From assembly GCF_001314605.1 (NCBI RefSeq), contig NZ_LIHP01000017.1:62001-126000 (forward strand): a stretch of DNA of 64,000 nucleotides, read 5' to 3'. The notes under the pieces were generated by a model. The model searched no databases and had not been told where the DNA came from. It was given only the letters and a program-made list of their open reading frames with translations. The position numbers and the translations under genes are program-made. Numbering within the stretch: position 1 is the first letter of the stretch; each line of letters starts with the position of its first letter. Source of the DNA: Marinobacter sp. HL-58 (GTDB lineage: Bacteria; Pseudomonadota; Gammaproteobacteria; Pseudomonadales; Oleiphilaceae). Shown in pieces: positions 53,639 to 62,964 of the stretch.

Positions 53639-54244
53639 ATGAAAAATCGCGGTTTATTGCGCACGCTTGGTCTGCCTGTTGCGGTGATACCGCTCCTGCT
53701 GAGCGGGTGCGCTTCCTATTACAGTCACTATGCGGTGTTTCCGGCTGAAAACTCCAAAGGGGAAGACCGCCAGGTAAAACTCACCTGGCAGACCGCGGAA
53801 TACCCCGACTGGTGGATCGTGGGGGATAAATCCACGCCCATCACCATTGAAACCCAGTGCAGTACCCGAAAGTGGCGACTGGTGGACAGTAGCCACAGTG
53901 AGGCCGATGAAGCGGACTGCGGTGGTGGCATCCGCGCCTGTGGTGTGCAGGGAGAAGATGTTGTTGCCGGCAATGGTGAGCCTGCAGGGCCGGATACCCG
54001 GTGTATGGCGGTTAATCCCGACAACACAGACGCCCTGATCACGGATATGGGGTCATCCCTGGATCTGCTGGTGTCCTGCAAGCCAGTGAACACGGCCCGC
54101 GGTAGTGGCGATGACAGTGAGAATATCGACTATATCCGCGCGTCGTCGGTTCCCTATACCGTTTATAGCCGCAAGTCTCCGCGAGGCAGGCTCGACTCCC
54201 GCCCCCCTGACCTGAATGACAGTGTCTGTGAGAGTGACGAATAA
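53639..54244 (+). CDS. Hypothetical lipoprotein
   Basis: The protein of about 201 residues has a lipobox LLLSGC after a hydrophobic signal sequence, then a cysteine-containing soluble domain (several Cys that may form disulfides). No family recognised. GGAGG lies 8 nt before the start at 53639. It is probably cotranscribed with the PilZ gene. Confidence 0.65.
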   Translation: MKNRGLLRTLGLPVAVIPLLLSGCASYYSHYAVFPAENSKGEDRQVKLTWQTAEYPDWWIVGDKSTPITIETQCSTRKWRLVDSSHSEADEADCGGGIRACGVQGEDVVAGNGEPAGPDTRCMAVNPDNTDALITDMGSSLDLLVSCKPVNTARGSGDDSENIDYIRASSVPYTVYSRKSPRGRLDSRPPDLNDSVCESDE

Positions 54245-54423
54245 TTTTCTGACAATCTGTTTAATTGTGAGGGTTGTCACGTTGCTACACTTTGTTTCCC
54301 GTTGATAGTTTTCGTTACCCTCTGTCGCTTTCGGGTTACTTCGCACTACAAAAATGTAATGGACTCTTCCACGGGGGGCGTCACAATAGTGATTATCGAT
54401 TCGTTCACGTGTAGAGGTGTCCC

Positions 54424-55731
54424 GTGGGAGTCCGTCAAAAGAAAATCGCTGTCCACGATCTCGAAATCGGCATGTTTGTGTCTGATCTGGATCGCCCGTG
54501 GCACCAGACACCATTCCCTATCCAGGGTTTCCACATCCGTACCCAGGAAGATATCCGTTCTCTGGTCACCTACTGCAAATGGGTGGTCATTGATGTAGCG
54601 GAAACCCGTGAAAGCATTGAACAGAATAAGCCCGGCACCCGTTTTCTTGCCGGCAGGCAGCAGGGCAAGGGCAACAGCCGCGAGGCCGTGCAGCTGCCCC
54701 CGCTGAGCATCAAGGACCCGGTCAGCTATGAAAACGTGACCACCATGAAGAAAGAGCTCAAGGTCTCAAGAAAGGTGATGATGGACGCCGAGGCCTCTCT
54801 TCACCGGGTATTCGAGTCTGTAGAGAAAGGTGATGCCCCGGACCTGAGGGATGTGGCAACCGTTACTCGTCGTATGGTTGCCAGTGCGGTCCGTAACCCG
54901 GACGCGCTGCTCTGGCTGAGCCGAACCCGCCAGCATGACAATTACACCTATCGGCATTCCCTGAATACCGCTGTATGGGCACTGGTATGTGGGCGTCAGC
55001 TGGGCCTGAATGAAGGCCTTCTGAACCATCTCGGGCTGGGTTGTCTGTTGTCGCAGATAGGGAAGCTGGAGCTGCCGGACCATATCCTCCGTAACGAAGG
55101 CAAACTGCAGGCCGAGGACTTCGCCATTTACCGCAGTTATGTGGAGAAGGGCGTGGCGAAACTGGCAGACACGGGGGTTTCCAGGGCGGTTGTCAGTGTC
55201 GTTCAGGGACATCGTGAGCGCCACAATGGCTCCGGATTTCCCGAGGGCGTGCGTGGCGACAGGATTCCGCTGCTGGCGAAGGTGGCGGGCCTGGCAGAGT
55301 ATTTTGAAACCCTTATTGGCCCCCGGGACACGTCAGAGCCGATGACACCGGCCCGTGCCGTGAATCTGCTTTACGAGATGCGCAACATCGAATTCCAGGA
55401 AGACCTGGCCGAGCAGTTCATTCAGGCCATCGGTATCTATCCGACCGGAAGCCTGGTTGAACTTACCGATGGCCAGCGCGGTGTGGTGGTATCCCATACA
55501 CCTGAACGCCGCCTGTGGCCAAAAGTGATGGTGATGACGGATCGTGATCACCATCCCCTCCGGTCTGCCCGGATTGTGGACCTGGCAAAGTACAATGAAG
55601 GCCGCAGTGCGCCCGAGACCCTTGCCATCGCAGAGTGCCTGCCACACGGCACGGAAGGGCTCCACCCCGAACACTATGATGTGACCGGCGCCGAATCCCG
55701 CTGGAGCTTTTCACGGATTGTCGGCGCCTGA
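54424..55731 (+). CDS. HD-GYP domain protein with degenerate catalytic motifs
   Basis: The N-terminal DUF3391-like region (IAVHDLEIGMFVSDLDRPW) precedes an HD-GYP domain (about residues 140-345). The usual HDxGK metal site is replaced by SQIGK at 210-214, and HHExxDGxGYP by HRERHNGSGFP at 263-273. The first histidine (H178 in YRHSLN) remains. Active HD-GYP proteins degrade cyclic di-GMP; this one has probably lost that activity and may act as a c-di-GMP-responsive adaptor. Translation starts at GTG 54424, with GAGGTG about 6 nt upstream. Confidence 0.88.
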   Translation: MGVRQKKIAVHDLEIGMFVSDLDRPWHQTPFPIQGFHIRTQEDIRSLVTYCKWVVIDVAETRESIEQNKPGTRFLAGRQQGKGNSREAVQLPPLSIKDPVSYENVTTMKKELKVSRKVMMDAEASLHRVFESVEKGDAPDLRDVATVTRRMVASAVRNPDALLWLSRTRQHDNYTYRHSLNTAVWALVCGRQLGLNEGLLNHLGLGCLLSQIGKLELPDHILRNEGKLQAEDFAIYRSYVEKGVAKLADTGVSRAVVSVVQGHRERHNGSGFPEGVRGDRIPLLAKVAGLAEYFETLIGPRDTSEPMTPARAVNLLYEMRNIEFQEDLAEQFIQAIGIYPTGSLVELTDGQRGVVVSHTPERRLWPKVMVMTDRDHHPLRSARIVDLAKYNEGRSAPETLAIAECLPHGTEGLHPEHYDVTGAESRWSFSRIVGA

Positions 55732-55749
55732 GGGCGCCGGCAAAGCGGG

Positions 55750-56871
55750 TTACTCGATAATGACCCGAAGCTGCTTCTTGACCCAGCGATAGGTGTCATC
55801 CGGGCGGAAATTGACCAGCACTTCCGATTCCCCTCCGGATTCCCCGTCAATAAAGTAATCAACGGACGCCGATTGCCAGCCAAAGGAATGGATGACGACG
55901 TCCCGCTCCCGGGTGCTTATGGCTTCAATGTCCGCCAACTGGGGTTCCCCGGCTATTTTCCTGACCCGGACGGTTTTGATGGCAGTGTCGGACTCGGGGA
56001 ATGACACCACATCATCGTCCAGGTAATAGCGGTTGCCCAGGCGGGTTGTAATGGCGTCCAGTTCCCGGGTGAGATAGATTCTGGCGTCCTCCGCATCCGC
56101 GTCTTCCAGGCTCCGTACCGAGTTCAGAATCCGGTCACGTTTGTTTTCCAGGTCTTCCTGGTATTCAACGTTCTCATCCCGTTCGTCAGCGTCTTCAGGC
56201 CGTTCGGGGGCGGCTTCGATTTCTTCCTCGGTTGGCGGGTCTTCGCACAGTTCATCGCCTTCCGGGTAGAAGCAGATGCGTTGCAGCAACTGGTTAGCAG
56301 GAGAGAGCTCTTCGCCGCTGGCAGTGAATTCGTCCTCGGGGACGTTGAAGTCGATGGGGGCATCCAGTTCCGGTAATGCGGCGTTCAGTTGGGTAATGAC
56401 ACGTTCCCGGATGTCGATGCCTTCACCGTCGGACATATTGAGATCCCAGTTCAGTGCCAGCAGGAATCGGGTGAGGTTGATCAGCGGCACTTCCCGGATC
56501 AGTTGCTGCTCGGTTATCCGGTGGCTTTGCAGTCCTTCATCCGTGGTGCCCGGGATCTGCAACGCGGCCCGCAGGTCCGGAAAGAATTCCAGGGGAGTCA
56601 CCACTGGCAAAACGGGTACGCCTTCCGCCAGTGGCAGATCACCTACCTTCAGGGTGAGCGTTTCACCGGGATAGTAACGAAAATGGCCTTCGCTGTCGGT
56701 TGTGCCATTCCGGCTGGCTGTAGAGTAGGCCAGGCCCGAGATGCCGGCGGGCGTGATCTGGCCCGTGCGTGAATCATCACCGCTGTCGCTGCTGTCCCCG
56801 TCGAAGCAGCCGGCCAGCAACAGGACCGGGACCAGAGGCAATAAAGCAGACTTGAAGTGAACGGATCTCAT
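55750..56871 (-). CDS. Hypothetical lipoprotein
   Basis: The protein of about 373 residues has a lipobox LLLAGC followed by an acidic linker. A carboxypeptidase-regulatory-like segment comes next (SGLAYSTASRNGTTDSEGHF then RYYPGETLTL), then a long Glu/Asp-rich helical part. The role is unknown; the N-terminal beta segment resembles that of several marine gammaproteobacterial surface lipoproteins. The start at 56871 is preferred over 56940. It is convergent with the HD-GYP gene. Confidence 0.62.
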   Translation of the reverse strand: MRSVHFKSALLPLVPVLLLAGCFDGDSSDSGDDSRTGQITPAGISGLAYSTASRNGTTDSEGHFRYYPGETLTLKVGDLPLAEGVPVLPVVTPLEFFPDLRAALQIPGTTDEGLQSHRITEQQLIREVPLINLTRFLLALNWDLNMSDGEGIDIRERVITQLNAALPELDAPIDFNVPEDEFTASGEELSPANQLLQRICFYPEGDELCEDPPTEEEIEAAPERPEDADERDENVEYQEDLENKRDRILNSVRSLEDADAEDARIYLTRELDAITTRLGNRYYLDDDVVSFPESDTAIKTVRVRKIAGEPQLADIEAISTRERDVVIHSFGWQSASVDYFIDGESGGESEVLVNFRPDDTYRWVKKQLRVIIE

Positions 56872-57086
56872 GGCAGCGCGTACATTCCCTGACGTTTTGG
56901 CCTGCGTTGCAGAGCCTTTGTAAATTGTTGTAACCGGCATTATAAGGAGGCCAATGCCGCCATATCGGGAAACCTGTCGCAGTTTGGGGTTTTAGTGATT
57001 TCACGCCGCCCGTGCCCAGTACCTTGAATTTCTCTTTCCGGGCCACAACTTATAGCTACCTGTTTTTTTGTTCCTCTGGATTCAAT

Positions 57087-58034
57087 ATGACCAACGCACT
57101 GGAAATTGAAGGTCTGGTCAAGACCTATGGCGACGGCTTTCAGGCCCTCAAGGGTATTGACCTGCATGTGGCCGAAGGCGACTTCTTCGCGCTGCTTGGC
57201 CCGAACGGGGCGGGCAAGTCCACTACGCTGGGGGTTGTCTGTTCGCTGGTGAACAAAAGTGCCGGCAAGGTCAGGGTGTTCGGCTCTGACATAGATACCC
57301 ATCTATCCGATGCCAAGCTGAACCTGGGTGTCGTGCCCCAGGAGTTCAACTTCAATCAGTTCGAAAAAGTATTCGATATAGTCACCACCCAGGCGGGTTA
57401 CTACGGTATTCCGCTGAAGAAAGCATCGCAATCGGCCGAGAAGTACCTGCGTCAGCTGGGGCTGTGGGACAAGCGGGACACCCCGGCAAGGATGCTGTCC
57501 GGGGGCATGAAGCGGCGCCTGATGATTGCCAGGGCACTGGTGCACGAGCCGAAACTGCTGATCCTGGATGAACCCACTGCCGGGGTGGATATCGAGTTAC
57601 GGCGTTCCATGTGGACGTTCCTTGAGCAAATGAACCGCCAGGGCACCACCATCATTCTGACGACCCATTACCTGGAAGAGGCGGAAGCTCTCTGTCGCAA
57701 TATCGCCATCATTGATCACGGCCGCATTTTGAAGAACACCAGCAAGCGGGCGCTGTTGCAGCAACTGAACCTGGAAACCTTTGTTCTGGATACCGAAGAG
57801 CCGCTGTCGGAGGCCCCGCTTCTTGAGGGGTTTGCCACCAGCCTGGATGACGAGGGGGCACTGGTTGTGGATGTAGAGAAGGGCCAGAGCCTGAACGGCG
57901 TGTTTATTCAGTTGGAGGCTCACAACATCCGTGTCGTCAGTATGCGCACCAAGGCCAACCGGCTGGAGGAGCTGTTCATTCGCATGGTGGAGGATAACAA
58001 CACCGGTGCCGCCAGGGAGGGAGATGCGGCATGA
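57087..58034 (+). CDS. ABC-2 transporter ATPase (YadG-like)
   Basis: The ATPase of about 315 residues has Walker A GPNGAGKS, signature LSGGMKRRL and Walker B LLILDEPTAGVD, and a C-terminal regulatory extension. It pairs with the permease that starts within its stop codon (ATGA overlap). E. coli YadGH is an uncharacterised exporter of this type, and the substrate here is likewise unknown. The start MTNALEIEGLVK is the normal family N-terminus; no strong ribosome site is visible. Confidence 0.9.
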   Translation: MTNALEIEGLVKTYGDGFQALKGIDLHVAEGDFFALLGPNGAGKSTTLGVVCSLVNKSAGKVRVFGSDIDTHLSDAKLNLGVVPQEFNFNQFEKVFDIVTTQAGYYGIPLKKASQSAEKYLRQLGLWDKRDTPARMLSGGMKRRLMIARALVHEPKLLILDEPTAGVDIELRRSMWTFLEQMNRQGTTIILTTHYLEEAEALCRNIAIIDHGRILKNTSKRALLQQLNLETFVLDTEEPLSEAPLLEGFATSLDDEGALVVDVEKGQSLNGVFIQLEAHNIRVVSMRTKANRLEELFIRMVEDNNTGAAREGDAA

Positions 58035-58804
58035 GAACAGATGCGATGCTGACAGCCTATAAAACCATCGTGGTCCGTGAAATCCGCCGGTTCACGAGGA
58101 TATGGCCACAGACCCTGTTACCGCCTGCAGTAACCATGACGCTGTACTTTATCATTTTCGGTAACCTCATCGGCTCGCGGATCGGGGCGATGGGCGGTTT
58201 CGACTATATGTCGTTTATCGTGCCCGGGCTGATCATGATGTCGGTGATTACCAGCTCCTACGCCAATGTGGTGTCGTCCTTCTTTTCCATGAAGTTCCAG
58301 CGCAGCATTGAGGAGCTGCTGGTATCCCCGGTGCCCAACTGGATCATTCTGGCGGGCTATGTCACCGGAGGGATGTCCCGGGGGCTGGGCATTGGCCTGA
58401 TTGTCACCCTGTTGTCCCTGGGCTTCACCCAACTGTCCATCCATCATCTGCCGATGGTCATACTGACGGTTTTTCTCACCTCGGCCCTGTTCTCGCTGGG
58501 TGGATTTATCAATGCCATGCTGGCGACCAAGTTCGATGACATTTCCATTGTGCCAACGTTCGTACTGACGCCGCTGACGTACCTGGGTGGGGTGTTCTAC
58601 TCCATCGACATGTTGCCCGGCTTCTGGCAGGGCGTGTCGATGATCAACCCGATCCTCTACATGGTGAACGCATTCCGGTACGGCATTCTCGGGGTGTCGG
58701 ATGTCAATCCGTACGTTGCCCTTGGTATGATTCTGATGTTTATTGCCATTCTGTCTGCCATTTCCCTGCGCATGCTGGCGCGCGGCAAGGGCATTCGTCA
58801 CTGA
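58031..58804 (+). CDS. ABC-2 transporter permease (YadH-like)
   Basis: The 257-residue permease has six helices and the ABC-2 motif region MSGxxY-like LTPLTYLGGVFYSIDMLPGF. It is translationally coupled to the ATPase gene by a 4-nt overlap. It exports an unknown substrate, possibly a lipid or polysaccharide precursor. Confidence 0.9.
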   Translation: MRTDAMLTAYKTIVVREIRRFTRIWPQTLLPPAVTMTLYFIIFGNLIGSRIGAMGGFDYMSFIVPGLIMMSVITSSYANVVSSFFSMKFQRSIEELLVSPVPNWIILAGYVTGGMSRGLGIGLIVTLLSLGFTQLSIHHLPMVILTVFLTSALFSLGGFINAMLATKFDDISIVPTFVLTPLTYLGGVFYSIDMLPGFWQGVSMINPILYMVNAFRYGILGVSDVNPYVALGMILMFIAILSAISLRMLARGKGIRH

Positions 58805-58825
58805 TGTCTGGTTCCAGGATTGATC

Positions 58826-59644
58826 ATGGCCCTTATTGATGCCCCGCTGGGCAAGTCCAGCGACTATCCGGATGCTTACGATCCGGAACTGTTGTTCCCC
58901 GTCGCCAGGGAGGAGAACCGCCGCCGTATCGGTCTGGACGACGGGCGCTGGCCGTGGTTCGGTGAGGATCTCTGGCAGGCCTGGGAAATTTCCTGGCTCA
59001 GGCCCGGTGGTGTTCCTGCCGTGGCGTGGGCGGAAATTCGCGTGCCGGCGGCGTCGCCGTCCATCATCGAATCCAAGTCCCTGAAGTTATACCTGAATTC
59101 CCTGAACCAGACGGTGTTTTCCTCGGCTGACCAGGTCAGTCGTGTTATATCCCGCGACCTTTCCAGCGCCAGTGGCGCCTCGGTTACCGTGGAGCTGCAC
59201 AGCGTGGACCAGGGCGCGCGGGCAGTCGGTCGGCCGGAAGGTTTCGTGCTGATCGACGATGAGGAAGTGGATTCAGTGGCTTACGAATACAGCCCGGACA
59301 GTCTTCTGGCCAGGGGCGAAGTGATTTCGGAAAAGCTTTGCTCGCACCTGCTGAAGAGCAACTGCCCGGTAACCGGCCAGCCGGACTGGGCAACCGTGCT
59401 GGTGGACTATACCGGCCCGGCTATTGATCGGGCGGGGTTGCTCGGTTACATCGTCAGTTTCCGCCAGAAACAGGATTTTCACGAGCACTGCGTTGAAACC
59501 ATCTTTACCGACCTGATGGCCCGTTGTAAGCCGGAATATCTGTCGGTCTGCGCTCGGTATACGCGCCGGGGAGGGCTGGATATCAACCCGTGGCGCAGTA
59601 CAGCACCGGAGGATGCAGCCGGGCCGCGGCTGATCAGGCAGTAG
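58826..59644 (+). CDS. queF: NADPH-dependent preQ0 reductase QueF
   Basis: The 272-residue long-form QueF enzyme reduces preQ0 (7-cyano-7-deazaguanine) to preQ1 in queuosine tRNA biosynthesis. The nitrile-attacking cysteine lies in LKSNCPVTGQPDW, the NADPH region in ESKSLKLYLNSLN, and FHEHCVE follows. The start at 58826 has CAGGA about 7 nt upstream. It follows the ABC-2 permease gene closely but need not share its role. Confidence 0.95.
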   Translation: MALIDAPLGKSSDYPDAYDPELLFPVAREENRRRIGLDDGRWPWFGEDLWQAWEISWLRPGGVPAVAWAEIRVPAASPSIIESKSLKLYLNSLNQTVFSSADQVSRVISRDLSSASGASVTVELHSVDQGARAVGRPEGFVLIDDEEVDSVAYEYSPDSLLARGEVISEKLCSHLLKSNCPVTGQPDWATVLVDYTGPAIDRAGLLGYIVSFRQKQDFHEHCVETIFTDLMARCKPEYLSVCARYTRRGGLDINPWRSTAPEDAAGPRLIRQ

Positions 59645-59648
59645 TCGA

Positions 59649-61085
59649 TCAGGAATCCTCTTCCTGGCGCAGGCGGTCGGCGGCGTCCTCGAGTGCGGAA
59701 AGGATGGATTCACGTTCCTGTTCGGTGATCTTCTCCGAGTCCAGATACATCGCAAAGCCGCTGTGTTCATGTTCAAGGAAGCTGCGATTGGGGCCCATGT
59801 CCCGGCGGAAGTCCACAACCTCGTAGATGGAAACCGGGCGCCCGAAGCCTTTTACGGTGATCTCGCCCTTGTCCCGGCACATGATGCGGTCTTTGACCAG
59901 CGAGAAGGTTTCGTAGGAGATCAGGATTTCGCCGGGTTCGGCGAGGGATTCCAGGCGGCTGGCCAGGTTCACTTCCTTGCCGATGATGGTGTAGTCCATG
60001 CGGTTCTCGGCGCCGAAGTTGCCCACGGTGGTGTAGCCGGTGCTGATACCCATGCGGATTTCCAGCGGCGTCTTGATGCCCTGGCTGCGCCATTTCTGGC
60101 GCATGATCTTCATGTGCTTGCGCATCTCCACGGCCATGGACACACAGGCGAAGGCGTCTTCCCTCTGGCCCCGGCTGGTGGGGTCACCGAAGAATATCAT
60201 GATGGAATCACCGACAAACTTGTCGATGGTGCCACCGTACTTGAGAGCCACTTCAGACATTTCGTTGAAGTAGTGGTTCAGCAGTTCGGTCAGTGCTTCC
60301 GGCTCCATTTCCTCGGACAGTTCGGTAAAGCCCTTGATGTCCGAGAAAAACACGGCCAGCTTCTTGCGCTGGGTTTCCAGCCGTACATCGCGCTCACCGG
60401 TAAAGATGGACTGCCATACCTGGGGTGAGAGGTACTTGGACAGTTTGTGGGAAAGCGCAATGGATTGTTCCCGTTGATTCTGAATCTGGGTTTTTGCCAT
60501 CATCAGGGCGCGGGCCTGCTGGTGCGAATAGAAAGCAGTCATGCAGATATAGAGCCCTGTCGCCAGTATGGCGATGATGCTGGTGATCAATGGCGACTGG
60601 AGAGAGTCTGCCGGGCCGACGACCGCTACGCCAATGGCACAACTGGCCGCCATGATAACCGTGCCGAACAGCCACTGGCGGATGCCACCAACGATCAGGC
60701 AGCTGAACATCAGCATCAGGGCGACGGCCACGGAGGGTATGGCAATCAGCCCGATGCAACCGATAAAGCCTCCCCCGATGGCGCAGTCCACCAGCAGCAT
60801 CTTCTGGCGTATGCGGGGCGAGTTGCGGAGGAAGGTTTTGCGGGTAAGCTGGTGAGCAATATGCGGCCAGGTCAGCGCCCCGGCCAGCAGCCACAGCATC
60901 CACAGGCCGAATACATCCTGCAGGACGCCCGAGACAATAATGCCCGCGGTGGCGGTGTAGGCCAGAATCCTGCCGTTATAATCCGGCATGGGAGGTATGG
61001 CGACAGGGTTATTCTGCGAATCCAGTACAGCAGATTTGCTGGCGCTGGAACTGGCGTTACGCAGATCAATCGGGGCGCTCATCAT
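59649..61085 (-). CDS. Class III adenylate cyclase, membrane-bound (CyaB-like)
   Basis: About six N-terminal helices (MASE2-like sensory domain, residues to about 190) are followed by a class III cyclase domain. It includes AVFFSDIKGFTELSEEMEPE, with the two metal aspartates in FSDIKG and VGDSIMIFF, and the substrate-binding YTIIGKEVNLASRLE. The layout fits Pseudomonas CyaB, which makes cAMP for Vfr. It is convergent with queF by only 4 nt. The start is ATG 61085 or 61082. Confidence 0.9.
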   Translation of the reverse strand: MMSAPIDLRNASSSASKSAVLDSQNNPVAIPPMPDYNGRILAYTATAGIIVSGVLQDVFGLWMLWLLAGALTWPHIAHQLTRKTFLRNSPRIRQKMLLVDCAIGGGFIGCIGLIAIPSVAVALMLMFSCLIVGGIRQWLFGTVIMAASCAIGVAVVGPADSLQSPLITSIIAILATGLYICMTAFYSHQQARALMMAKTQIQNQREQSIALSHKLSKYLSPQVWQSIFTGERDVRLETQRKKLAVFFSDIKGFTELSEEMEPEALTELLNHYFNEMSEVALKYGGTIDKFVGDSIMIFFGDPTSRGQREDAFACVSMAVEMRKHMKIMRQKWRSQGIKTPLEIRMGISTGYTTVGNFGAENRMDYTIIGKEVNLASRLESLAEPGEILISYETFSLVKDRIMCRDKGEITVKGFGRPVSIYEVVDFRRDMGPNRSFLEHEHSGFAMYLDSEKITEQERESILSALEDAADRLRQEEDS

Positions 61086-61171
61086 GTCAGAAGCGAATCC
61101 TGGCATTTGCGAAAGGGTTGCTGTTGGCTCATAAAGCGTCTACCGGTTTATTTGTCATTGTTCGGGTAGAT

Positions 61172-61197
61172 AGTACTTTTTTATTGTGGAAAGTACT
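61172..61197. promoter_or_regulatory. Inverted repeat between cyaB-like and nitroreductase genes
   Basis: AGTACTTT and AAAGTACT are separated by ten bases (TTTATTGTGG). The repeat sits in the divergent intergenic region and could be an operator for either gene. Confidence 0.35.
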
Positions 61198-61292
61198 TAG
61201 ACTAAAGACTAACAGTAATACATCTGTCCCACAATTCGTATGGTAGTTCAGGCCTGATCCGACGGCATGCGCCCCCAACAAGGCGAGAAGAT

Positions 61293-61853
61293 ATGACTGC
61301 AGTAATGGATGCATTGATGAATCGTGCTTCGGAACCGCGCCTGTGTGCGCCGGCTCCGGATGCGCAAACTCTGGAAAAAGCCTTTGCCTGTGCCGCCAGG
61401 GCACCGGATCACGCACTTTTGCGGCCCTGGCGTTATCTGGTCATTGAAGGCGAGGAGGCGCTTGCCGCGTTGGGGGATCTGTTTGTATCCACCTGCAGCG
61501 CCGATGCGTCTGACAAAGAGCGGGAGAAGCTTCGAAACAAAGCCACAAGAGCCCCGATGATTATCGTGGGCATCGCATCCCACAGTAATCATCCAAAGGT
61601 ACCGGAGATTGAACAGACCATGTCGGCTGCCGTTGGCATGGGCTATCTGCTCCTGGCCCTGGAAGCTGCCGGTTACGGCGCTATGTGGCGAACCGGTGGC
61701 CTGGCCTACCATCCGGAGGTGGCACGCGGCCTGGGGCTGGATGACCATGAAATTATCACCGGATTCCTTTACACCGGCAGTATCAGTTCAAACAAACCGC
61801 CAGTGCCCAGACCACACCAGACGGAGTTCGTCCGCCGCTGGCCGCAATCCTGA
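61293..61853 (+). CDS. Nitroreductase family protein (YdjA-like)
   Basis: The 186-residue FMN-dependent nitroreductase fold resembles E. coli YdjA. It has the FMN-binding segment AARAPDHALLRPWRYLVI near the N-terminus and AVGMGYLLLALEAAGYGAMW in the core. It reduces nitro compounds or other electron acceptors with NAD(P)H; the natural substrate is unknown. It is single, between the cyclase and the flagellar operon. Confidence 0.88.
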   Translation: MTAVMDALMNRASEPRLCAPAPDAQTLEKAFACAARAPDHALLRPWRYLVIEGEEALAALGDLFVSTCSADASDKEREKLRNKATRAPMIIVGIASHSNHPKVPEIEQTMSAAVGMGYLLLALEAAGYGAMWRTGGLAYHPEVARGLGLDDHEIITGFLYTGSISSNKPPVPRPHQTEFVRRWPQS

Positions 61854-61977
61854 CCGTAGCGCCTTGCCCCTGCCGCTTCAGGTGGGGGGAAATCCCTTGC
61901 CGCTCTGCCTGCCGCGATATCTGCTATTTCGGCTCGAATCCCGCTACAGCCCATGCCCCGCAACAACTCCCCAAAAC

Positions 61978-61993
61978 TGGCACTGCGATTGCT
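61978..61993 (+). promoter_or_regulatory. Sigma-54 promoter of the flgB operon
   Basis: TGGCACTGCGATTGCT matches the sigma-54 consensus (GG-N10-GC, TTGC). It lies about 65 nt before the flgB start. In Pseudomonas-type hierarchies this class is activated by the FleSR two-component system; that regulator is not in the window. Confidence 0.88.
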
Positions 61994-62057
61994 TTTACTC
62001 CTGCATGAAGCATAACCGGCAATATGAATAACGCCGGGTGCAGGAATCGGAGGCAAT

Positions 62058-62459
62058 ATGGCTATTTCCCTGGACAAGGCATTGGGCATTCACCAGCACT
62101 CGCTGGAAGGGCGGGTCAAGCGTGCGGAGGTGCTGGCCAACAATCTCGCTAACGCTGACACACCGGGCTACAAGGCGCGGGATATCGACTTTCAGGCGAT
62201 GATGAAAAAAGCCCAGGAAGGCATGGAAAGCGGGCTTGGCATGAACCGTACCCATGCATCGCATATGGACACCTCTTCCATGGGCCAGGACAGCGAACTG
62301 CTGTACCGGGTTCCCGATCAGCCGTCGGTGGATGGCAATACAGTGGACGCCCAGCAGGAGCAGACCCGTTTCATGCGTAATGCCATGGATTACCAGGCCA
62401 GTTTCCAGTTCCTGAACGGAAAAGTCACCGGCATCAAAAAGGCACTCTCGGGTCAGTGA
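62058..62459 (+). CDS. flgB: Flagellar basal-body rod protein FlgB
   Basis: The 133-residue rod protein begins MAISLDKALGIHQHSLEGRV and has the family segment RAEVLANNLANADTPGYKAR. It forms the proximal rod of the flagellum, exported through the flagellar type III apparatus. CGGAGG precedes the start. It is the first gene of the flgBCDE operon behind the sigma-54 promoter. Confidence 0.97.
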   Translation: MAISLDKALGIHQHSLEGRVKRAEVLANNLANADTPGYKARDIDFQAMMKKAQEGMESGLGMNRTHASHMDTSSMGQDSELLYRVPDQPSVDGNTVDAQQEQTRFMRNAMDYQASFQFLNGKVTGIKKALSGQ

Positions 62460-62493
62460 TCCGGGCGCAGTCACCTAACTGAGGAGCAACACC

Positions 62494-62943
62494 ATGTCAC
62501 TGGGTAGCATTTTCGATATCGCCGGGTCCGGCATGACAGCCCAGTCGCTGCGGCTGAACACTACTGCGTCCAACATTGCCAACGCCGAGACCGCCAGTTC
62601 CAGTACGGAAGAGACGTATCGCGCACGCAAGCCGGTATTCGCCGCCATTCAGCAGGCGATGCTGAATCCCTCACAGCAGGGCCAGGCTTTTGGCAGCGAA
62701 GAGGGGTCTGGTGCCGGGGTGAGAGTGGAAGGCGTTGTTGAGAGTGATGCCGAGCTGCAGATGCGATACGAGCCAGATCATCCAGCGGCCAATGAAGAGG
62801 GGTATGTGTTCTACCCCAACGTGAACGTGGTCGAAGAAATGGCGGACATGATGTCTTCATCCCGGAGCTTCCAGATGAATGTGGACATTATGAACAGCGC
62901 CAAATCCATGATGCAGCGCATCCTGACCCTGGGTCAGCAGTAA
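62494..62943 (+). CDS. flgC: Flagellar basal-body rod protein FlgC
   Basis: The 149-residue proximal rod protein starts MSLGSIFDIAGSGMTAQSLR and has the rod-family segment TTASNIANAETASSS, with a C-terminal helix that packs the rod. The gap to flgB is 34 nt. Confidence 0.97.
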   Translation: MSLGSIFDIAGSGMTAQSLRLNTTASNIANAETASSSTEETYRARKPVFAAIQQAMLNPSQQGQAFGSEEGSGAGVRVEGVVESDAELQMRYEPDHPAANEEGYVFYPNVNVVEEMADMMSSSRSFQMNVDIMNSAKSMMQRILTLGQQ

Positions 62944-62964
62944 CAACCGAGCGAGGATTGAACC

